Shown: piece by piece, positions 10,201 to 17,112 of the stretch
How the letters are laid out: each line of letters begins with the position of its first letter
How positions within the stretch are numbered: the stretch's first letter is position 1
DNA from: Nitrosomonas marina
GTDB taxonomy: Bacteria; Pseudomonadota; Gammaproteobacteria; Burkholderiales; Nitrosomonadaceae
DNA length: 64,000 nucleotides
NCBI RefSeq assembly: GCF_900110145.1
Contig: NZ_FOCP01000008.1
Coordinates: forward strand, 1-64,000
Direction of reading: 5' to 3'
Made by a program: the position numbers and the translations under genes
Notes under the pieces: model-generated
Database searches by the model: none
What the model saw: the letters and a program-made list of their open reading frames with translations, nothing else
What the model was told of the DNA's origin: nothing

Positions 10201-10304
10201 CTCTTGGCGTGGGCCTGGCTATTGGTACGGTATTTACCCTTTTTGTCGTTCCTTCACTTTATACGGTACTTGCCACTGACAGACACAGACAGGCCGGTCA
10301 TTAA
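7245..10304 (+). CDS. RND multidrug efflux permease (HAE1 family)
   Basis: A 1019-residue inner-membrane pump of the AcrB/MexF/MdtB family and of normal length. It begins with SLLQQFIDKPVQASVISLVIALLG, the usual first membrane helix, and has two large periplasmic loops after helices 1 and 7. The helix-4 proton-relay region reads GTVVDDGIVIAENAMRH at about residues 396-412, including the adjacent Asp pair. The second half contains GSIIRHGILLVEFAN near residue 920, where many relatives have a Lys-Asn pair. It exports hydrophobic or amphiphilic compounds in exchange for protons. The ATG lies inside the adaptor stop (ATGA). Which drug or metabolite it handles cannot be inferred. Confidence 0.92.
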   Translation: MSLLQQFIDKPVQASVISLVIALLGIQAMMQLNVRQYPETVTTTLTVVTPYIGADAELVRGFITTPLEQAIATMDGIEYLKSASSQGQSVITVQLVLNYDPNDAVAQILTKIQQVRNQLPQSAENSIVTVSTGSDQAAMYLAFYSDVLDATQISDYLTRAVRPRLETRQGVQEAVILGAQSIAMRIWLDSRKMAALGISASEVRDVLADNNYLAAIGNTKGSVLSISLETSTDLESVDAFRDMVIREEDGAIIRLSDVAQVSLGAENYESSVMFNDRTVVFIGVSVTPTANLLDTVGGVKALLPDIYSQMPAGLEGIVVYDSTVAIEDSINEVIHALIEALLIVTTVIFFFLGALRSALVPGIAMPLAIIGAFFIMQMLGYSINLLTLLALILAIGTVVDDGIVIAENAMRHIEAGATPDEAAKQTANELSGSIIAMNIVVLAVFAPIGLMGGLTGTLFTEFAYTAAGATLVSGVIALTLSPMMCAKLFQHNMKRRRSTQWVDTAFKSIANSYDTLLSKTLDRHWLVLGFGGLILISVYFLYTASERELAPVEDDGFLMIAAQGDPNMSIDQLERWTSLLAQNVGRFQDIEHVFMVNNIGPQSGSSASAFGGLSLRDWSERDQTQMQLKPQIQQLVTQNPGLQAVVISLPSLPGSTGGTSVQFIISSIDDPTAVFTNAEALARQARQSGLFTYIQSDLKFDRLQYRIDIDRDKAAAVGIDMRHLGDDLATMLSNNYVNFFSFDGRSYRVVPQVERQYRLQAEQLLDYYIANDEKELIPLSAIATLTQQVEPRQLLRFNQLNSATLSAVPAPGITLGQAVEYLQQQADTLLPGSYVTDWAGESRQYVTEGSALLFSFALAVMFMYLTLSAQYNSFRDPAVMLVSVPMSLAGALIFFAFGVVSVNIYTQIGLLALIGSIIRHGILLVEFANDLQLKESLNRRKAMEKAASLRLRSILMTTLATLFGLIPLLVAASGPGAESRFAISFTLGVGLAIGTVFTLFVVPSLYTVLATDRHRQAGH

Positions 10305-10340
10305 CAAACAAAAAAATCATTCCGGCAAGTGACGACGGTA

Positions 10341-10361
10341 CCCAACAGCGATGCTGTTGGG
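10341..10361. terminator. Hairpin after RND operon / cassette array end
   Basis: Perfect 9-base stem CCCAACAGC/GCTGTTGGG with a 3-base loop, starting 37 bases after the pump gene stop and 10 bases past the end of the convergent gene at 10371. There is no U-tract, so it is a weak candidate for a classical terminator. The arms read ACCCAAC and GTTGGGC, which also match the outer core boxes of integron attC sites, but the sites are far too close together for a normal attC. Confidence 0.4.
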
Positions 10362-10370
10362 CAATCCGTT

Positions 10371-10889
10371 TCACGCGCGAATTAGGCCACCCATCAAAAG
10401 AACTGCGATGCATAATGGTCCCCAGGTGCCAAGGTACAGTAGAGCGACTGGCCAAACCGAAGACCGTGCTTTCCAGTCGACTGGTGCCAAACCCTCTCCA
10501 GAATTGTGAAGAAGAACGTTTAATGCGGTTCCTTTCCACGCCTCCAGTTGCTGCCCGGATGCCAACGATAGTGCAAGATCAATGAGCTCCTCCTTGGATT
10601 GAATTACTCGCAATTTGCTGCGCAGGAAGAAGAAATCCAAAGCACCTGCGCAAACGCTGAAACCGGTGATCAACGTAAGCGCCACTAATTGTGCTTCTGT
10701 GAGAGATAGCGGCCAATTCGTCTTGTCGCCGAGGCTCACCACGAGTGTGAACATGCCGTATAGAACGGTGGCATAGCCTGTTCTAATTTTCCACAGAATT
10801 CCGTCATACGCCGCAATTGCCCTGTCCTTTCCGTCTAACGTTCTCTGGATAAGACCGTCGCGGGTCAGGTTTTTGCTATCCGAGTTCAT
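10371..10889 (-). CDS. Cassette-borne membrane protein, unknown function
   Basis: A 172-residue protein I do not recognise. Three hydrophobic segments are visible at about residues 36-54, 66-90 and 143-168, with a soluble stretch between the second and third. The ATG at 10889 lies 22 bases after an attC core site (GTTAGAT on the minus strand at 10918-10912), the usual spacing for a gene at the start of an integron cassette, and there is little room for a promoter. It is convergent with the RND operon. A matching attC (expected to begin ATCTAAC) is not present after its stop, so the cassette looks truncated at that end. Function unknown; small membrane proteins are common in cassette arrays. 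Confidence 0.7.
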   Translation of the reverse strand: MNSDSKNLTRDGLIQRTLDGKDRAIAAYDGILWKIRTGYATVLYGMFTLVVSLGDKTNWPLSLTEAQLVALTLITGFSVCAGALDFFFLRSKLRVIQSKEELIDLALSLASGQQLEAWKGTALNVLLHNSGEGLAPVDWKARSSVWPVALLYLGTWGPLCIAVLLMGGLIRA

Positions 10890-10911
10890 GCATAGTCCAT
10901 AGATGTGCAGG

Positions 10912-10986
10912 ATCTAACGCCACGCATCAGCGGCTTTTTTGACGGCGCAGCCGGCAAAAAAGTCCGACTGCATGCGCTTGTTAGCT
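10912..10986 (-). repeat. Integron attC recombination site
   Basis: A 75-base site on the minus strand running from AGCTAAC (R'' box, 10986-10980) to GTTAGAT (R' box, 10918-10912; it fits the GTTRRRY consensus). The interior is an imperfect palindrome: CGGCTTTTTTGACGGC pairs with GCCGGCAAAAAAGTCCG, and GCATCAG pairs with CTGCATGC leaving an unpaired base, as expected for the folded single strand used by integron integrases. The R'' box is exactly complementary to TTAGCT at the start of the same cassette (11450-11445), which is the hallmark of a true cassette. It lies between two small minus-strand genes. No integrase gene is in the window. Confidence 0.85.
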
Positions 10987-11430
10987 GCTGATGCGCTTTG
11001 ACTTGAAATTTTCATAGCTGGTTCTTTCTGTTTCGCTGAGCCAATACCAGGCTGGTTTTGCTTCTGTCTTAGCACGTTCCCAATCATGTTTTAAAAGAAG
11101 CGATAATTTTTCTCCAAGCTCAATATGTAGATCTTCGGATGTCGATTTTTCAATCATCTTCCAAATCGTGTCGAGGATTGACTTATCATCGCTATCTTCA
11201 GGATTAAGTAGTAGTTGCATCTCAACATATTGGCTGTGTAATTCCTCAGTTTTATCGTTTCGGTATGAGAGTTTAATTCGTTGGGCTAGATCACGAACTT
11301 TATCCCTCCACTGCTGCCGTTGTTGCGTGATATTTTCGATTGCAATTTTTCGCTCTGTCGTACGCAAAGTTACAAGGCCTGCTACTAATCCAGCAACGAC
11401 ACCCGAAGACAATACTGTTGGTAGATCCAT
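10981..11430 (-). CDS. Integron cassette protein, membrane-anchored, unknown
   Basis: A 149-residue protein I cannot assign. One hydrophobic segment at residues 5-21 (TVLSSGVVAGLVAGLVT) should anchor it in the inner membrane. The rest is soluble, helical and charged, with Trp-rich ends. The stop codon is shared with the attC R'' box, and the ATG is preceded by an AGGAG ribosome site a few bases after GTTAGCT (minus strand, 11451-11445), the cassette's leading boundary. This compact layout, boundary then ribosome site then gene then attC, identifies a complete integron cassette of about 530 bases. Short anchored proteins of this type recur in cassettes and mostly have no known role. Confidence 0.75.
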   Translation of the reverse strand: MDLPTVLSSGVVAGLVAGLVTLRTTERKIAIENITQQRQQWRDKVRDLAQRIKLSYRNDKTEELHSQYVEMQLLLNPEDSDDKSILDTIWKMIEKSTSEDLHIELGEKLSLLLKHDWERAKTEAKPAWYWLSETERTSYENFKSKRISS

Positions 11431-11444
11431 GTGTTCTCCTAAGC

Positions 11445-11451
11445 AGCTAAC
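11445..11451 (-). other. Leading boundary (GTTAGCT) of integron cassette
   Basis: On the minus strand this reads GTTAGCT, the core site into which a cassette joins. It is the exact reverse complement of the R'' box (AGCTAAC) that closes the same cassette at 10986-10980. Sequence upstream of it (11452-11668) does not form a recognisable second attC half, so the array appears cut or decayed here. Confidence 0.6.
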
Positions 11452-11668
11452 TCAATATATACGACATCTTGTCTAATAAACTTCCAGGCAATGTCGTATA
11501 AATATGGTAAATATTTATCATCATCATGTAATTTAACAAAAATTTAGAATGAACAGGACATATTATGCAAGCAAACACGACAACGCCGCCCGGAAAAAAA
11601 TGCTTGTCCAGGTACGAGAGAAAATAAGGTACAAGCACTACAGTTTAAGCACGGAAAAAACTTAGAAC

Positions 11669-11824
11669 AAGTGTCAAGTCTGTTTATTAATAACAAATCT
11701 ATGATGTTTTCTTGTTTGTGTCCTACCTGCTCTTGATCGGTGTCATATGCAAGATCCCCGATTGACACTTGGTAGAATGGGTGAATAAGGATAGGAGTGA
11801 ATTAATAAATAGACTTGACACCTT
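11669..11824 (+). mobile_element. 156-bp inverted-end element (MITE-like), copy 2
   Basis: Same element as copies at 109-264 and 12534-12689. It starts AAGTGTCAAGTCTGTTTATT and ends with the imperfect reverse complement. It lies in the cassette region, 115 bases downstream of the glyoxalase-family gene. Just outside it are AACTTAGAA (11659-11667) and TTCTAAGTT (11832-11840), a 9-base inverted pair seen only around this copy. Short frames overlapping it are not credible genes. Confidence 0.8.
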
Positions 11825-11835
11825 ACGCACCTTCT

Positions 11836-11935
11836 AAGTTGCCGGTTAGTGGCATGCTGCAGCAGCGGGAGGCTTGTGGCATTGCCACAAACGAGCGTTG
11901 CGGAGGCAGTCCGACTTGACCGAACTTGTTCATCA
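11836..11935 (-). other. Possible degenerate attC after glyoxalase-family gene
   Basis: Directly after the stop of the glyoxalase-family gene the minus strand reads AACAAGTTCGGTCAAGTCGG, which resembles the left arm of many attC sites. The right part is not a clear partner and the expected closing GTTRRRY box is missing. The 156-bp element sits immediately beyond. I infer a damaged attC, with low certainty. Confidence 0.35.
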
Positions 11936-11939
11936 TTTT

Positions 11940-12338
11940 TTACTTTGGATTTTGATGAAATTCAATAACATTTCTATCCTGGTCACGAATAAACAGCATG
12001 ACTGCCCCATCGGGTAAAGTAATCGGACCTTCTGTGATTTCAATACCTAAATTGCCGAGTTTAGCCTGCACTGCTTTAATATCACTTACGTCTAGCGCTA
12101 TATGAGTATAGCCCGGGTGCTTTTCAGGAATATCCATCAGCAGATTTTTTGTATTTTCAGGTGCTGCATTCAGAATAAAGTTTATATTTACTCCGGACGG
12201 GTGTTCCATGACTGCTACCGGTTCTGGTCCAATTGGGCCGATAATGAACTCAAAGCCAAGATTCTCGTAAAAGGCCCTCGCCTTTTCAAGGCTTGCTACT
12301 CGTACACCAATATGATTTATTCCTGATATTTCCTTCAC
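11940..12338 (-). CDS. Glyoxalase/VOC-superfamily protein
   Basis: About 132 residues of the vicinal oxygen chelate fold. The metal-ligand positions typical of glyoxalase I-like proteins are visible: a His in INHIGVRV near the start, a Glu-containing strand (EPVAVMEHPSG), a His in GYTHIALDV, and a C-terminal Glu in RNVIEFHQ. The family includes lactoylglutathione lyases, dioxygenases and resistance proteins; this member cannot be placed further. The GTG at 12338 is preferred because AGAAGG lies 11 bases upstream and the fold starts there; a GTG at 12350 and the longer frame to 12401 are alternatives. The minus strand carries GTTAGCC (12378-12372) just upstream, which suggests that it too was a cassette gene. 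Confidence 0.8.
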   Translation of the reverse strand: MKEISGINHIGVRVASLEKARAFYENLGFEFIIGPIGPEPVAVMEHPSGVNINFILNAAPENTKNLLMDIPEKHPGYTHIALDVSDIKAVQAKLGNLGIEITEGPITLPDGAVMLFIRDQDRNVIEFHQNPK

Positions 12339-12371
12339 TTTTGCATTCACCTTCTGAAAAAATTTATATAT

Positions 12372-12378
12372 GGCTAAC
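12372..12378 (-). other. Possible cassette boundary (GTTAGCC)
   Basis: Minus-strand GTTAGCC preceded by a GC-rich half-palindrome (GTGGTGCGCCGTTGCCCAC), like the right half of an attC. It is one base from the GTTRRRY consensus. The left half of such a site is not visible upstream. Together with the gene spacing it hints at a third, eroded cassette. Confidence 0.35.
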
Positions 12379-12533
12379 GTTCGTGGGCAACGGCGCACCA
12401 CAGGACGTCTGATACCAGCTTGCTGGTATTTTACTGAGCCGTATTATTATATGCATTTACGACTACTCATATGCATATTCACTGTACTTGATAACAAATT
12501 CTTTTACTTCTTCAAGTGTCTCTGGATATGAAT

Positions 12534-12689
12534 AAGTGTCAAGTCTGTTTATTAATAATAAATTAATGATGTTTTCCTGTTTGTCCCCTACCTGCTTTTG
12601 ATCGGTGTCATTTGCAAGGTGCCTGATTGACACCTGGTAAAATGGATGAATAAGGTTGGGAGTTAATTAATTAACAGACTTGACAACTT
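12534..12689 (+). mobile_element. 156-bp inverted-end element (MITE-like), copy 3
   Basis: Third copy, same orientation as copy 2 and about 865 bases from it. It starts AAGTGTCAAGTCTGTTTATT and ends CAGACTTGACAACTT. Copies 2 and 3 flank the glyoxalase-family gene as direct repeats. No target duplication is evident. It lies upstream of the methyltransferase gene, so it might supply or disturb that gene's promoter. Confidence 0.8.
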
Positions 12690-12836
12690 GCTAATAACTG
12701 CCCGACCCTGATTCTGCGCGCTGGAAAAAATGAATATGCCGATATTCCTGATCAATATCTGTATACGCAATCACTATTCGCTTGATCTGTCTGTTTTTGT
12801 GTACAATGCAGATGAAGCCTGCTTTCTGCACTTACA

Positions 12837-13835
12837 ATGACGCGCCCGGATTACGATCAGTTTACTTGCAATCTCTGCGGACAAGAATCCCCGGTAGCTC
12901 AGGATTTTGAGCGTGAAACCGGGTTGTGCAGCCATTGCGGTTCCAATGTTCGTTTTCGCGCATTGATCCTTGCGCTGTCTGAACACTTGTACAGCCAGCC
13001 CATCCCACTATCACATTTTACACCTGACAGACAATTCAAGGCCATGGGACTTAGCGATGCTTCCCTTTATGCGGACAAGCTCGCCAGCCTGTTTGATTAC
13101 ACCAATTTCTTTTTCCATACCGAACCTTTTCTGGATATTCGCAATATCGACCACTTAGCATCAGATACTTACGACCTGCTGATCACGTCAGATGTTTTCG
13201 AACATGTGCCGCCGCCTCGTCATGTCGCATTTGTCAACAGCTGGCATTTATTGAAGCCGGATGGCTTATTGCTGCTGACCGTACCTTATTCAACACTGCC
13301 CAAAACGATAGAACATTTTCCCGGCCTGCATGAGTTCGAATTCATTCAGGACGGAAACAGCATACTACTGATCAATCGCCGCATAGACCAAACAGTGGAA
13401 GTCTATGACAAGTTAACCTGGCATGGTGGCGTGGGATCAACACTCGAGATGCGCATCTTTTCCGAAACTGATTTACTGTACATTCTCTCTGATACAGGCT
13501 TTAAAGACATCAAAATCTGGAATGAGGATGTTCCGTTATATGGCATTCACCAGGCCCACTTGAATTGCAGTTATGTCATTACCGCAATTAAGGACGCCAG
13601 TGCAACGCCACCAACGGCAGATCAATACGATCCATATATCGACTATGTTTATTCACAGGAAACGGCGGTCCTTCATTCGCTGCCACACACGCCCGTACGA
13701 GTCACTGGCGCTCCAGCAAAGCGAATCATAGCGCAGTGGCAAAACTATTCGCATAAGCCTGCGCCTTCTATTTTAGGCAGGGCATACCGCTATATCAAAA
13801 GTAAATTTCAGAACGATAATTCAAACAGCGCTTAA
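12837..13835 (+). CDS. Zinc-ribbon SAM-dependent methyltransferase
   Basis: A 332-residue protein. The N-terminus has two Cys pairs (CNLCG at about residues 11-15 and CSHCG at about 31-35), a probable zinc ribbon. A class I methyltransferase core follows: a poorly conserved first glycine loop, then YDLLITSDVFEHVPPPRH at about 110-127 (motif with the acidic and His residues typical of type 11/23 methyltransferases) and LLKPDGLLLLTVPY near 140-153. Such proteins often modify sugars or lipids in cell-surface pathways. Neighbouring genes give no pathway. The ATG lacks a clear ribosome site. The 156-bp element ends 147 bases upstream. Confidence 0.75.
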   Translation: MTRPDYDQFTCNLCGQESPVAQDFERETGLCSHCGSNVRFRALILALSEHLYSQPIPLSHFTPDRQFKAMGLSDASLYADKLASLFDYTNFFFHTEPFLDIRNIDHLASDTYDLLITSDVFEHVPPPRHVAFVNSWHLLKPDGLLLLTVPYSTLPKTIEHFPGLHEFEFIQDGNSILLINRRIDQTVEVYDKLTWHGGVGSTLEMRIFSETDLLYILSDTGFKDIKIWNEDVPLYGIHQAHLNCSYVITAIKDASATPPTADQYDPYIDYVYSQETAVLHSLPHTPVRVTGAPAKRIIAQWQNYSHKPAPSILGRAYRYIKSKFQNDNSNSA

Positions 13836-13940
13836 TCCATTTGCTTGTCCCGGTGCAATACAAGCTACACAGGCAACAAACGTTTTGTTTTTATCGCAGG
13901 TTTTCCTTGAATTGAGCAGGCATCTGACATCTGTTTTGGC

Positions 13941-13946
13941 TATACT
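13941..13946 (+). promoter_or_regulatory. Candidate -10 box for blc
   Basis: TATACT, one base from consensus, 34 bases before the lipocalin start codon. No convincing -35 box lies 16-18 bases upstream, so if active it may need an activator or another sigma factor. Confidence 0.3.
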
Positions 13947-13979
13947 AACCCCAGACGCATTATTACCGGAGTCAAAAGT

Positions 13980-14495
13980 ATGCGAAAATATTTTTTGTTA
14001 CTGCTGCTTGTCTCGCTGACCGGTTGCACGGGTATGCCGGACGGGGTTGTTCCCGTCAGCAATTTTGATAAACAGCGGTATCTGGGAAAATGGTATGAAA
14101 TAGCCCGGCTTGATCATTCATTCGAACGTGGATTGAGTCATGTTACGGCTGATTATGAATTGCGTGAAGACGGCGGCATCCGGGTTATCAACCGGGGATT
14201 TTCAGCAGCCGAGAGCGAATGGCAAGAGGCGGAGGGAAAAGCATATTTTGTTGGCAATGACGACATTGGCCACCTAAAGGTATCATTCTTTGGCCCTTTT
14301 TACGGGTCATATGTTGTATTTGATCTGGACCATGATAATTATCAATATGCATTCATTTCCGGCTACAACACTTCTTATTTATGGTTACTCTCAAGAACGC
14401 CCGAGGTCGGCAAGGACGTGAAAGCGAAGTTTATCAGACTGTCTGACAAACTTGGTTTTGATACGGACGAACTCATATTCACGCAGCAGGACTGA
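13980..14495 (+). CDS. blc: Outer-membrane lipocalin Blc
   Basis: A 171-residue bacterial lipocalin. It starts with a lipoprotein signal peptide and lipobox (LTGC, Cys16). The lipocalin signature GKWYEIARLD lies at about residues 36-45, and later strands include GHLKVSFFGPFYGSYVVFDL and YNTSYLWLLSRTPEV, all as in Blc. The protein is anchored in the outer membrane and binds fatty acids or lysophospholipids, with a role in envelope lipid repair or stress. A GGAG ribosome site precedes the ATG. It appears monocistronic; the next gene runs on the opposite strand. Confidence 0.9.
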   Translation: MRKYFLLLLLVSLTGCTGMPDGVVPVSNFDKQRYLGKWYEIARLDHSFERGLSHVTADYELREDGGIRVINRGFSAAESEWQEAEGKAYFVGNDDIGHLKVSFFGPFYGSYVVFDLDHDNYQYAFISGYNTSYLWLLSRTPEVGKDVKAKFIRLSDKLGFDTDELIFTQQD

Positions 14496-14730
14496 CGTTT
14501 TAGACTAAGTTTAAATTTCGTCTGCTCCAGTTTATTTCTGATTTGATGATCATTTTTTTGTGGGTGTATCTGTCAATTTGGATTTAAACTGAAATTTATT
14601 CCGGATTGGCAACGGACCGGTCATTTTCCACATTACAGCTGAAATACGCGTGTTCGTTCACATGATGACTCAGATCAAACAGTCAAAACCAATCCGGCCA
14701 CAACGTCTGTTCGCGATGTTTAAGCGCGGC

Positions 14731-15108
14731 TCAGCGCTGTTCAACATCCGGAACATCAATTACATCGTCACCCAGTCCGTCACAACACTGACAGGCGGCA
14801 GAATCATTGGGCAGGTCATTCTCGACACAGGCCCTGCAACACTGCCAGCGAGGGCCATCCGGACTCAACGCAGTTCCCTGAAGCGCTTCTACAATCACTT
14901 TATTAAAATCCAGCTGTGAAACTCCCCTGGTTTCCATCGACTCTGCGAGCGCGGCGATAGCTCGCTTCGAAGCTTTACACGACAACTGGCCGTAAAAGGC
15001 TTTGTTTGTGGCATCATACCGGGCAGCTTCTGCTGCAACAGGGAAAGCGATCAAAATCGTGCCAAGAAGTACAACAAAAAAATGTAAATATAGATTTCTG
15101 ACATTCAT
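14731..15108 (-). CDS. Exported cysteine-rich small protein, unknown
   Basis: A 125-residue protein with a clean signal peptide (about residues 1-27, ending PVAAEA). The mature part has one early Cys (LSCKAS) and a cluster of six near the C-terminus (two CC pairs plus two single Cys, in WQCCRACV and ACQCC), followed by an acidic tail. This suggests a disulfide-rich or metal-binding periplasmic protein. I do not recognise the family. The ATG at 15108 is chosen over the longer frame to 15189 because it gives a proper signal sequence with a GGGAG ribosome site upstream. It is convergent with blc. Confidence 0.65.
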   Translation of the reverse strand: MNVRNLYLHFFVVLLGTILIAFPVAAEAARYDATNKAFYGQLSCKASKRAIAALAESMETRGVSQLDFNKVIVEALQGTALSPDGPRWQCCRACVENDLPNDSAACQCCDGLGDDVIDVPDVEQR

Positions 15109-15498
15109 GATAAATACTCCCAAAGATATTAAATCCCATAAAAATATATCAGTTCTATTACGCTGTTTTCTGCTGTTCCAGATTACCATTGGCCCAATAT
15201 TGACACTGTGACAAACCTCACAATAACGTGCTGAATTTACCTGCCAATCCGGGAAGTTTTACATCTCGTTATACATCTCAGCTGCTTGCACTCCGGCAGC
15301 AGCATTTCGATAGACTCACATTCAGTTTTCTGTTATTCCGCTTATTACCTAATTGTTAGCCTAGAATTTAAATATCAACACAGACGCTTTCATAGACACC
15401 TGGACCAGGATCTGGAGTTTAGTAAAATCCAGGCGTTTATCCATACACATATAGCAAAACCAGGCAACGGCATTTACAAACATTAACAAGGAAGGCAT
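15109..15498. other. Divergent intergenic region, nothing definite
   Basis: About 390 bases between two divergently read genes. It is AT-rich near 15350-15480 and contains a GC-rich hairpin candidate near 15279-15301 (GCTGC and GCAGC arms). No promoter with both boxes, RNA gene or repeat copy was identified. The small frames here have no support. Confidence 0.4.
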
Positions 15499-16344
15499 AT
15501 GATGCTGAGCAAACCAGACGTAAGACAACAGCGCGAAATTTATGGTGTAGATCACCACACTAAACGGATGATTGATGTTTATACGCCATGCGATTTTGAG
15601 AGACTGCTTCAGCGCTCCGGCTTAACAAATTCCGGTGGAAGCCCGATTACCATACCTGAATGTACAAATGAGAGCTCAACCAGATTTGTTATTGTGGCTG
15701 TCAGCGGAACCCTGGAAGAAGGCTTTCCCCTCAGAAAAAACCTTGACTTTATTGAAGACAGTGAAACCGTCAAAGCCGTTTTTCTTGGAAAAGCCTTAAT
15801 CCGCGGTTTTAAAGCACATCTGGATATCAAAAGTGCCGGCTGGCGGGAATACAGGGCAGAACCTGCCATAAATCCCGTCAATCCGGCAATGATAGCAACG
15901 GGTGACAGAAATGATGCAAACATCTATTCGATATATGGGGTTGACCGGCGCCAGCTTGTAACCGCATTGCTCAACGAACCGCGTTTTCTCAGTATGACAC
16001 CCGATACGGCACTCGTGGACAGAAATGCGGAGGAGACTTATGAAACTGTCAAATCATTGATAACCAATCAGATTCTCAATGATGGAAAGGCTTCTGTGAC
16101 TAATAAGAATGAGGCAGCGTTTCTGACTGTAGTTTCTGTCTGGCATTCTCGTCATTTTGTGCCCAGCCCTATTCTATATATAAAAAAGGATGGAACCAGG
16201 GTCACCGACTTTCCAAATAGCCTGGCCGCTTTTGCAGGTATTTCGGATCAGCTGAGAACTGAAGATCCGGAGGCCTATCATGTTGCTGTAGAGGCGGCTG
16301 TCAAAAAAGCCGCAAACGCTATTTCGAGCAAGACAAGTAAATAA
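15499..16344 (+). CDS. Hypothetical protein, 281 residues
   Basis: I do not recognise this protein. It has no signal peptide or membrane segment. Composition is normal for a soluble cytoplasmic protein. Segments such as RFVIVAVSGTLEEGFPLRKN (about residues 56-75) and a Lys/Ala-rich C-terminal helix stand out but match no motif known to me. A strong ribosome site (AAGGAAGG) precedes two adjacent ATG codons at 15499 and 15502; the second has the better spacing. It stands alone between a divergent Cys-rich protein gene and an exported coiled-coil protein gene. The codon pattern looks real and the frame is long, so it is probably expressed. Confidence 0.7.
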   Translation: MMLSKPDVRQQREIYGVDHHTKRMIDVYTPCDFERLLQRSGLTNSGGSPITIPECTNESSTRFVIVAVSGTLEEGFPLRKNLDFIEDSETVKAVFLGKALIRGFKAHLDIKSAGWREYRAEPAINPVNPAMIATGDRNDANIYSIYGVDRRQLVTALLNEPRFLSMTPDTALVDRNAEETYETVKSLITNQILNDGKASVTNKNEAAFLTVVSVWHSRHFVPSPILYIKKDGTRVTDFPNSLAAFAGISDQLRTEDPEAYHVAVEAAVKKAANAISSKTSK

Positions 16345-16592
16345 CGCACCCTGAACGACTGGAGTTATTGCACATTTATCAGTACCACATTCAGAAAAAA
16401 GCGGCCTAAGGCATCAACTCGGTCCTGTCCCCTTGCTTGTATCTGTCGCGCTGATACCCGTAGCCACCAGTCCGTTGCGTACAGCAGTCGCACAGTGCTG
16501 TGTGCTGTGGTATCTGGATCAGATTGTGTACTGAACTAATGGTTTCGCTTAGACAAGAATAATGGTCTCCCCAATTTTTATTTTGTTTGAGC

Positions 16593-16620
16593 TTGTTTAG
16601 ACTTCCGAGCGTGCTATACA
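16593..16620 (+). promoter_or_regulatory. Candidate promoter for exported coiled-coil protein
   Basis: TTGTTT (16593-16598) and TATACA (16615-16620) spaced by 16 bases, about 20 bases before the start codon at 16640. This would give a very short leader containing the AAGGAG ribosome site. Confidence 0.35.
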
Positions 16621-16639
16621 ACTTTTAAGGAGCGCAACC

Positions 16640-17047
16640 ATGCAAAACGGAACAACACATTTTTTCACTGCATTAGTTTTATTTACATTTACATATATTG
16701 CATTACCAATGAACGCTTTTGCAGCAGAGCAGAATGACGTAGCGAAAACCGTCGCCATGGAAAACGCCGAGATTGTTGATCATGCAGCACTTGCGCGCCA
16801 TCATGAAGAACAAGCCAATGAAATGTACGCAAAAATCGAGGAACAGATCGAGGCCTTGAAAGAAAGGTCCCGCAGCAGCTTCTTTGGAAAGCATGGACGT
16901 GATATTAAAAAGCACGTAAAGCACAAAATTCAAGAATATGAAAAGGTTGCCGAGGAAAATCTGGAGCAAGCCGCGTATCACAGAAAAATGGCTGAGGAGC
17001 AAGGCTCTCGCCCGGTTTTTGCAGATTCAGGCAACACTAAAAGCTAA
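16640..17047 (+). CDS. Exported helical (coiled-coil) protein, unknown
   Basis: A 135-residue protein with a signal peptide (about residues 1-28, ending NAFA). The mature part is almost entirely charged helix, with two heptad-like segments (about 49-80 and 95-120) joined by a Ser/Gly/Lys stretch (RSRSSFFGKHGRDIKKH). It is rich in Glu, Lys and His. A clear AAGGAG ribosome site precedes the ATG and a strong terminator follows, so it is a single-gene unit. It looks like a periplasmic structural or stress protein; I know no named family for it. Confidence 0.75.
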   Translation: MQNGTTHFFTALVLFTFTYIALPMNAFAAEQNDVAKTVAMENAEIVDHAALARHHEEQANEMYAKIEEQIEALKERSRSSFFGKHGRDIKKHVKHKIQEYEKVAEENLEQAAYHRKMAEEQGSRPVFADSGNTKS

Positions 17048-17085
17048 CAAATTGATTTTATAACAGCTCTATATAATCAATTTTG

Positions 17086-17112
17086 AAACCCACTTCGGTG
17101 GGTTTCTTTTTG
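17086..17112 (+). terminator. Rho-independent terminator
   Basis: An 8-base stem AAACCCAC/GTGGGTTT with a TTCG tetraloop, followed by CTTTTTG. It lies 39 bases after the exported coiled-coil gene and is the clearest intrinsic terminator in the window. Confidence 0.9.

Noticed and set aside
10341-10361. Second attC site
   Set aside because: The arms match attC core boxes but only three bases separate them. A working attC needs tens of bases between; a simple hairpin is more likely.
11447-11768. Short minus-strand frames around copy 2 of the 156-bp element
   Set aside because: They overlap non-coding repeat sequence and have no ribosome site or motif.
15354-15360. GTTAGCC box as another cassette boundary
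   Set aside because: No attC-like palindrome is attached and the following gene's layout gives no further support; a seven-base match is expected by chance.
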